From NCBI RefSeq assembly GCF_041434935.1, contig NZ_CP107964.1, positions 2,728,001-2,792,000 on the forward strand: a stretch of DNA of 64,000 bases, read 5' to 3'. This DNA comes from Kitasatospora sp. NBC_00374 (GTDB lineage: Bacteria > Actinomycetota > Actinomycetes > Streptomycetales > Streptomycetaceae). Position numbers and translations under genes: made by a program. Below the pieces are notes generated by a model. That model was given only the letters and a program-made list of their open reading frames with translations. It did no database searches and was not told where the DNA came from. How positions within the stretch are numbered: position 1 is the stretch's first letter; every line of letters begins with the position of its first letter. Of this stretch, positions 59,698-64,000 are shown piece by piece.

Positions 59698-60846
59698 TCA
59701 GGCGGAGGTCTCCCGGCCGGCCATGAGCCGGTGGATCGCGGCCAGAATCCCCTCGACCGCTCCGGGCCGGGCCGCCAGGGCGGCCAGCGGTACCGAGGGC
59801 CAGCCCCTGTAGCCCTTCGCCCGCTGCGCCTCCAGCTTCTCCGCGAGAACCGGCACGGCCGGCAGGGCAGCCGCGAACGCGGCCGCACCGTCGAGGCCGA
59901 GGTGGTGGGTGATCGACCCGAAACTGAAGGCGAGTTCCTCCTTCGCGGGGCTGTCGTACAGGGAGAGTGTCCAGATCGGCACCTGCCGGCCGGCCACGGA
60001 GTAGTAGACCGACATGCTCGGGTACTTGGCCGTACCGCCCTCCAACCGCCCCTCGGCCGCCGCGTGATCGAGCAGTGCGGACGCGACCCGCCTCGCCTCG
60101 GGGTCGAGCCGGGTCCGTATCGCCGCGTCCATGTCGGCTCGTGCGGTCCGCTGCGTGACGCCGCGGCCGGAGGCGGACTTCGCCGCCGTGGCGACCTCCC
60201 CGTGAACGCGCGGGACGAGGACGCGGAGGTCGCCGTCGCCCCGGTACTGGGTCAGTTCGACCGCGTACACGTCGGTCTGGCGCATCTGTCGGTTGAGGAA
60301 CTCGACGATCGCCCTCAGCTCCGGCGGGATCCGGTCCGCGACGAACAGCAGGCGCATCTGCCCGGCGGCCAGCCGCTCCTCGACGACCGTCCAGAACTCC
60401 TCCCGGGAACGGTCGCCGAGCAGTTCCCGGTACGCCTCCTCGACCGGCCGGCCGTCTGCGGCGCAGGTCTCCTCGAACGAGCGCCGAAGCAGCGCTCCGG
60501 GCCAGTAACGCGCCCCGTTCGCCGCGTAGTCCAGCATCTGGCCCACCACCTCGCGCCGGATGCGCGTGTCGCTCGCCCGCTTGACCTCCACCAGCGTCAG
60601 AACCCCGTCGGCGTCGACGAAGAGGTGGTCCAGCCGGTACGCCGGACCGCTGTCCGCACTCGTCGGGACACCCATCTCCCGCGCCACCAGCACCAGCCGC
60701 AACGGCCGGCCACCGACCAGCGAACCGAAGTCCAGGACCCGCGGATGGCGCGCGAGAAGCTCCTGGAACTCCGCCTCCGTCTCGAACGCCGTCGGCTCCA
60801 GGGCCTGCAGCCCGCCACCCAGGACGAACACCGCCTGCTCAGTCAT
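59698..60846 (-). CDS. PD-(D/E)XK nuclease-like protein, NucS-like domain
   Basis: A 382-residue protein. Residues 15-110 hold the nuclease core: HPRVLDFGSLVGGRPLRLVLVARE, YRLDHLFVDADGVLTLVEVK with the catalytic D-x(n)-E-x-K, and RREVVGQMLDYAANGARYWP as the next helix. The remaining part is mixed alpha/beta. The E-V-K-R arrangement and following Q-x-L-x-Y suit endonuclease NucS and RecB-like enzymes. Substrate unknown. ATG at 60846. Confidence 0.82.
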   Translation of the reverse strand: MTEQAVFVLGGGLQALEPTAFETEAEFQELLARHPRVLDFGSLVGGRPLRLVLVAREMGVPTSADSGPAYRLDHLFVDADGVLTLVEVKRASDTRIRREVVGQMLDYAANGARYWPGALLRRSFEETCAADGRPVEEAYRELLGDRSREEFWTVVEERLAAGQMRLLFVADRIPPELRAIVEFLNRQMRQTDVYAVELTQYRGDGDLRVLVPRVHGEVATAAKSASGRGVTQRTARADMDAAIRTRLDPEARRVASALLDHAAAEGRLEGGTAKYPSMSVYYSVAGRQVPIWTLSLYDSPAKEELAFSFGSITHHLGLDGAAAFAAALPAVPVLAEKLEAQRAKGYRGWPSVPLAALAARPGAVEGILAAIHRLMAGRETSA

Positions 60847-60921
60847 CTGCTCCCCCACCCTGCGGTTCCCGACCGTGGTCGGTGATCGTCTCCATACCGA
60901 CAGGCAGAAAGGAAGATCCTG

Positions 60922-61413
60922 TCACCCCTCGGCTGCGGGCGCGAAGTAGTCGCGGAGCATGACCGTGGTCCACTCCGCCTGACGCCGCTCCCCCCGAGGA
61001 CCCATCTCGCCGAACCACGGCTTCACGTCCAGTACCGGAGTGCCGTCCACGGCATCGAGGTCTTCGACGTGGAGGTCCAGGCCGTCGACCTTGAGCAGGC
61101 GGCAGCGCGAGACCCCGAGCCAGTTCAGGCGCCGCATGTTGCGGTGACCGAAGATCCCGACCTCCGGCCAGTCCGGGTTGTCCCGGGGCCGGCGGGCGCC
61201 GAGGTTCAGGTCGGTCGGGTCCGTGAGGTGGAACCGGAAGACGATCTCCAGATGCGAGAAGTCCTCCAAGCCCTTGGTCGCATCAGGAGTGAAGAGGGAG
61301 CCGTCCAGCCGGATGATCGCCCGGGTGCCGCCCCAGAAGTCGTCCGTGGGTTCGATCCGTCCGCCGACCACGTGGCCCAGGGCCTCGACCTCGAACGTCT
61401 CACGGTCTGCCAT
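60922..61413 (-). CDS. TrmO-like tRNA N6-methyltransferase (TsaA/UPF0066)
   Basis: A 163-residue protein with the TsaA-fold sequence DFSHLEIVFRFHLTDPTDLN, VGIFGHRNMRRLNWLGVSRC and KVDGLDLHVEDLDAVDGTPV, ending LDVKPWFGEMGP, as in TrmO, which methylates N6-threonylcarbamoyl-adenosine 37 of tRNA using SAM. The usual R-x-P-N-P-I-G is here R-R-L-N-W-L-G, a variant in the active-site loop. ATG at 61413; 13 nt after the HTH-TPR gene. Confidence 0.85.
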   Translation of the reverse strand: MADRETFEVEALGHVVGGRIEPTDDFWGGTRAIIRLDGSLFTPDATKGLEDFSHLEIVFRFHLTDPTDLNLGARRPRDNPDWPEVGIFGHRNMRRLNWLGVSRCRLLKVDGLDLHVEDLDAVDGTPVLDVKPWFGEMGPRGERRQAEWTTVMLRDYFAPAAEG

Positions 61414-61426
61414 CAGTGACTCCTCA

Positions 61427-62809
61427 TCAAGCTGTTTCGGACAGGTACGCGGCAGCGCGTGCGTCGATCTCGCCGATCGCCGCGGTACCGCGCCGCCGGT
61501 AAGGGGAGAGCAGGGTGCGCATGTCGGCGGCGGCCTGGCGGGTGCGGCCGGACCGTACGCCGTCCATGGCGTCGAGCGCCTGCGACCAGGTGGCACAGGC
61601 CCGGTCGATGTTGTTCATCTGCGCGTACACGGAGCCGAGGTATCCCAGCGTCACGGCGTGGGTGCGGGTGAACTTCGTGGCCTTGCGGGTACGGACACTG
61701 TGGTGGAACTCGCGCACCGAGCCGTCGAGGTCCCCTATGTCACGCAGGGCGCACGCTGTTTCGTGGGCCAGGCTGGCCTCACCGAAGAAGAACACCCGGT
61801 CCGGCTCAGCGACGTCGTCGCTCGCGGCGGACAGGTCGTCCTCGGCCCGCAGCAGCGCCTTGGCGGCGGCGTTCTTGCGTCCAGCGGCGGCCAGACTCCG
61901 GGCGTGGACGACGCCGAGGAGAGCCCGCTCCCGTGGGGAGGCGAGGGCGTACCGGTCGCCGTCGACGGATGCGGCAGCAAGGTTGAGAGCCTGCTGGTGG
62001 TGTCCGAGGTCGATGGCCTGGTGCGCCATCGCCCGCAGCACGTGAGCGGCCATCGGCGGATCGCCGGCCTCAGCCGCGAGTTTCACCGCCTCGGCGAAGT
62101 ACCGCTGCGCTGTCGCGTGCTGGCCGCCATCGAACGCCATCCAACCAGCCAGGTAGGCGAGTTCGCTGGCTGCAGAGAAGAGATCACGGCGAACACGCTC
62201 GTCCGTGAACCTCCCTCGCAGGTAAGTGGTGACGTCGGTCGTCAGGTACTGCACCACGGACGTCCAGGCGTGACTACCGCCTCGCCGTTGATCGACCTGC
62301 GAGAACAGGGCGGTCATGTCACGGACGGCTGCCAGGTCGCCAGGGCCGACCCGCCGCGTTGCGGCAGAACCGCGCGCACTGCCCCGCTCGGCCATGCGCT
62401 GCCACCAGTCTTCGCCGGGCAGCGAGAGTGCGGCCACCGAGTAGACCGCCACCCCCAGCGCCCGCCTGCGTTCCACGTCCACGTCGGTTCTCCCGAGTTC
62501 GGCCAGCGCGCTCAGCGTATCCGCGTCCCAGTCGGGTTTTTGGGGTGCGGGCGCGATCAGGCCGATCTCCTCCAGCGTCACGACCCGTCCGCCGAGCGCA
62601 CGGCCTAACGCCTCGGCCAGGAAGGCACCGACGTTCCCGGCCGGCTGACCGCCGTTCTTCCAGTGCGTGATGCTCGACTTGTTGGTCTCCAAGAGCTCGT
62701 CATGCTCGGCCGCCACCCGCCTGACCAGGCGCGCGATCGCATCGCCGGAGAGCTTCGTCTCGTCGATGACCTTCCGCAGCCGCTCGTTCGGTTCCCTCGT
62801 CGGCGCCAA
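61427..62809 (-). CDS. HTH and tetratricopeptide-like regulator
   Basis: A 460-residue streptomycete regulator type. Residues 5-60: helix-turn-helix (DAIARLVRRVAAEHDELLET with SSITHWKNGGQP). Residues 170-450: repeated helical pairs (TPR-like), e.g. DGGQHATAQRYFAEAVKLAA and GHHQQALNLAAASVDGDRYA. Such proteins often govern secondary metabolism or morphogenesis through ligand or protein binding. TTG at 62809 (starting LAPTREPNER) follows ggagg with 7-nt spacing; an ATG at 62851 lies inside the candidate operator and lacks a ribosome site. Confidence 0.82.
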   Translation of the reverse strand: MAPTREPNERLRKVIDETKLSGDAIARLVRRVAAEHDELLETNKSSITHWKNGGQPAGNVGAFLAEALGRALGGRVVTLEEIGLIAPAPQKPDWDADTLSALAELGRTDVDVERRRALGVAVYSVAALSLPGEDWWQRMAERGSARGSAATRRVGPGDLAAVRDMTALFSQVDQRRGGSHAWTSVVQYLTTDVTTYLRGRFTDERVRRDLFSAASELAYLAGWMAFDGGQHATAQRYFAEAVKLAAEAGDPPMAAHVLRAMAHQAIDLGHHQQALNLAAASVDGDRYALASPRERALLGVVHARSLAAAGRKNAAAKALLRAEDDLSAASDDVAEPDRVFFFGEASLAHETACALRDIGDLDGSVREFHHSVRTRKATKFTRTHAVTLGYLGSVYAQMNNIDRACATWSQALDAMDGVRSGRTRQAAADMRTLLSPYRRRGTAAIGEIDARAAAYLSETA

Positions 62810-62830
62810 AGCGCACCTCCCTGACGGGCC

Positions 62831-62898
62831 GTTAAACCGCTTAAATCGCATAGCGTGCCCAACACCGTACTCCCAGTAGCGATTAGGCGGTTCACTAA
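62831..62898. promoter_or_regulatory. inverted pair of operator-like elements between divergent units
   Basis: Site one: gttaaaccgcttaaatcgca (62831-62850). Site two, reading the opposite strand: ttagtgaaccgcctaatcgc (62879-62898). Both share aaccgc and aatcgc spaced the same way. AT-rich, between the HTH-TPR gene and the rightward genes; likely the autoregulatory control region. Confidence 0.55.
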
Positions 62899-63025
62899 CT
62901 GCATGCCGCTCCGCAGAGTGGAGCCGATTCGGGTCCTGGACCCCTGCGGACCGGCGGCCTGCGGCGGCTCCAGCCATGCATCGGCAGGAGAGCCGCCCCG
63001 CCAACTCGCGACCCCGGAGACGCTG

Positions 63026-63184
63026 ATGACGACTGCCGACCGCACACCGCACACCGCACCCGTGGAGCCTCAACGGCACCTCGGCGCTCGTGGACTCCAA
63101 CCAGCCAAGCCCACGCCGATCCACGAGTCCGACGCGGGAGGGCGCCGCCGTGAGCAATCGCATGCTGCTGGACGAGCGCCGTAG
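63026..63184 (+). CDS. short frame before the tiny-gene cluster (doubtful)
   Basis: A 52-codon ATG frame, TTADRTPHTAPVEPQRHLG onwards, His/Pro/Arg-rich, overlapping the next gene by 35 nt. No clear ribosome site beyond a weak gga. May be the first gene of the unit or just the leader. Confidence 0.25.
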   Translation: MTTADRTPHTAPVEPQRHLGARGLQPAKPTPIHESDAGGRRREQSHAAGRAP

Positions 63185-63266
63185 AAGGGACGGGCTGTGC
63201 GTCCGGTGCGAGAGCCCCTGGCCCTGCGACGTGACCAGGAGCATCCGCTTCGGGAGCGCCGCGTGA
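63150..63266 (+). CDS. 38-residue Cys-rich mini-protein
   Basis: GTG start preceded by gggagggc. Reads SNRMLLDERRRRDGLCVRC then ESPWPCDVTRSIRFG; three Cys (CVRC...C) and a basic N-terminus, zinc-ribbon-like. Overlaps the next GTG (4 nt), so is translationally coupled. No family recognised; too short for certainty. Confidence 0.5.
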   Translation: MSNRMLLDERRRRDGLCVRCESPWPCDVTRSIRFGSAA

Positions 63267-63412
63267 ACAGCATCGAGCTCCACATCCAGGCCGACGACCG
63301 GACCGTCATCTTCCTCCCGAACCGGGAACGCGCCCGCCGACGCGCCCTGGTCCTGCGTCAGCTCGCTGCCGGTCATCGCCGCCGCAAACAGCACCGGGAG
63401 TCGGCGGCGTGA
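63263..63412 (+). CDS. 49-residue basic mini-protein
   Basis: GTG overlapping the upstream stop by 4 nt and stop overlapping the next GTG by 4 nt. Sequence NSIELHIQADDRTVIFLPNR, then an Arg-rich helix (RARRRALVLRQLAAGHRRRK). The first half looks like two beta strands, the rest basic; may bind nucleic acid or a partner. Not recognised. Confidence 0.55.
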   Translation: MNSIELHIQADDRTVIFLPNRERARRRALVLRQLAAGHRRRKQHRESAA

Positions 63413-63612
63413 GCACCGAGAACGCCCCGGACTTCAAGCTCCCCGAGGACCGCCACCAGGGCCTGTACATCCGCACGTTCAAGATTGCGAAGGACGGCAC
63501 CCGGTACGACGACTCCGGTGTCATCACCGTGGAGCCGGAAGCCGACGCCTACGCCTACCACCCCTCGGCCACCTGGCCCGCCTGCCGCTGCCCGCAGCAC
63601 CGCGACAACTGA
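63409..63612 (+). CDS. 67-residue mini-protein with CxC-type end
   Basis: GTG start coupled by 4-nt overlap. STENAPDFKLPEDRHQGLYI, then TFKIAKDGTRYDDSGVITVE and a C-terminal PACRCPQHRDN with C-x-C-x-x-H. Probably a small beta-sheet protein with a metal site. Similar small proteins occur next to HTH-TPR regulators in streptomycetes as I recall, but I cannot name the family. Confidence 0.55.
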   Translation: MSTENAPDFKLPEDRHQGLYIRTFKIAKDGTRYDDSGVITVEPEADAYAYHPSATWPACRCPQHRDN

Positions 63613-63682
63613 CAAGACCATCGCCAGCGGGCTACCGCGCCCCTGCACCCCCACCAATCCCGCGTGTGAGAGGAAGAACCTC

Positions 63683-64000
63683 TTGTCCCTCGAACAGCTG
63701 TCAGGAAAGACCGTGCTGGTCACCGGAGCCGGTGGCCTCATCGGCAGCCGCATCACGTCCCAGCTCCGCCAGCTCGGCGCCCGCCCCATCTCGGTGTGCA
63801 AGCTCGACGCCTACCCGCACGAGGTGTACCGCGAGCGGTTCGGCATCGACGCCTCCGACCCGGACTTCATCGTCGGCGACATCGCCGAGCCGGACCTGAT
63901 GCGCAAGGTGATCTCCGGCTGCGACTACGTGATCCACGCCGCCGCCCTGGCCGACGTGGCAGCCTGCACCCGCCGACCGCTTGACGCCATCGACACCAAC
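63683..64000 (+). CDS. NAD-dependent epimerase/dehydratase, partial (right edge)
   Basis: At least 106 residues; continues beyond the window. N-terminal Rossmann loop TVLVTGAGGLIGSRITSQLR and acidic cofactor region, then FIVGDIAEPDLMRKVISGCD and the SDR-type VIHAAALADVAACTRRP. Extended SDR enzymes modify nucleotide sugars or polyketide units. TTG at 63683 chosen, with gaggaag 9 nt upstream. Probably a biosynthetic gene controlled by the HTH-TPR regulator. Confidence 0.88.
   Translation, partial: MSLEQLSGKTVLVTGAGGLIGSRITSQLRQLGARPISVCKLDAYPHEVYRERFGIDASDPDFIVGDIAEPDLMRKVISGCDYVIHAAALADVAACTRRPLDAIDTN

Noticed and set aside
1..64000. CRISPR array, prophage or integrative element
   Set aside because: No regular spacer-repeat series, integrase, transposase, phage structural genes or tRNA-flanking attachment repeat was seen; the initiator tRNA is not duplicated at its 3' end.

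Overview
The window is very GC-rich actinobacterial chromosome with strong G/C third-position bias and many GTG/TTG starts. The gene set (HbpS-like sensor locus, RNase HI/acid phosphatase fusion, SCO2322-family protein, MAB_1171c-type membrane protein, short-chain regulators) points to Streptomycetaceae (Streptomyces or Kitasatospora). No rRNA, CRISPR array, prophage or intact transposon was seen. Two RNA genes (RNase P RNA, initiator tRNA-Met) and two riboswitches (cobalamin; manganese-type yybP-ykoY) are present.

Layout. 0-6.7 kb: housekeeping and small conserved genes (5' end of a probable F420-NADP reductase, MFS exporter, methionine aminopeptidase, primase/polymerase-like protein, PadR regulator, ACT protein). 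6.9-9.5 kb: an HbpS-like secreted haem/iron protein divergent from a NarL-type two-component pair, resembling the HbpS-SenS-SenR redox sensor. 9.5-12.5 kb: a translationally coupled minus-strand operon of XRE regulator, ImmA/IrrE protease, 7-TM MAB_1171c protein and MpaB-type oxygenase. 13-16.6 kb: a haem-type membrane protein and secreted-repeat lipoprotein, then an accessory patch (decayed gene behind an intact-looking promoter, acetyltransferase, internally duplicated small protein) ending at rnpB (16.76-17.17 kb, minus).

17.2-24.4 kb: drug exporter, RNB ribonuclease, YaaA, RNase HI/phosphatase, zinc-ribbon protein and Nif3-like protein. 24.4-30.1 kb: an accessory RiPP-like locus with a lanthipeptide synthetase that carries a full zinc-ligand set (class IV-like), an S9 serine peptidase and a 50-residue Cys-free peptide with two HGRHR repeats. 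30.1-38.7 kb: alcohol dehydrogenase with a KstR-like box, M48 protease, SoxR-like regulator with divergent MFS exporter, methyltransferase, cell-wall amidase and membrane proteins. 38.8-43.8 kb: GT4, methyltransferase and alpha/alpha-barrel protein operon divergent from a KstR-like TetR regulator, then an SDR enzyme.

43.9-49.8 kb: a cobalamin-riboswitch-controlled operon of two surface proteins plus a full ECF transporter (T, fused A-A, S). The two surface proteins look like the barrel and beta domains of vertebrate intrinsic factor split over two genes. 49.8-55 kb: MhuD-like haem monooxygenase, M1 peptidase, AraC/DUF1772 pair, peptidoglycan-binding protein. 55-58.2 kb: minus-strand Pmt mannosyltransferase, FetB-like permease and a GDT1/TMEM165 manganese transporter behind its own riboswitch. 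58.4-64 kb: tRNA-fMet, a MerR/beta-clamp fusion with a self-palindromic promoter, a PD-(D/E)XK nuclease-like protein, TrmO-like tRNA methylase, an HTH-TPR regulator and, divergently, tiny overlapping genes leading into an epimerase that runs off the window, probably the edge of a biosynthetic cluster.
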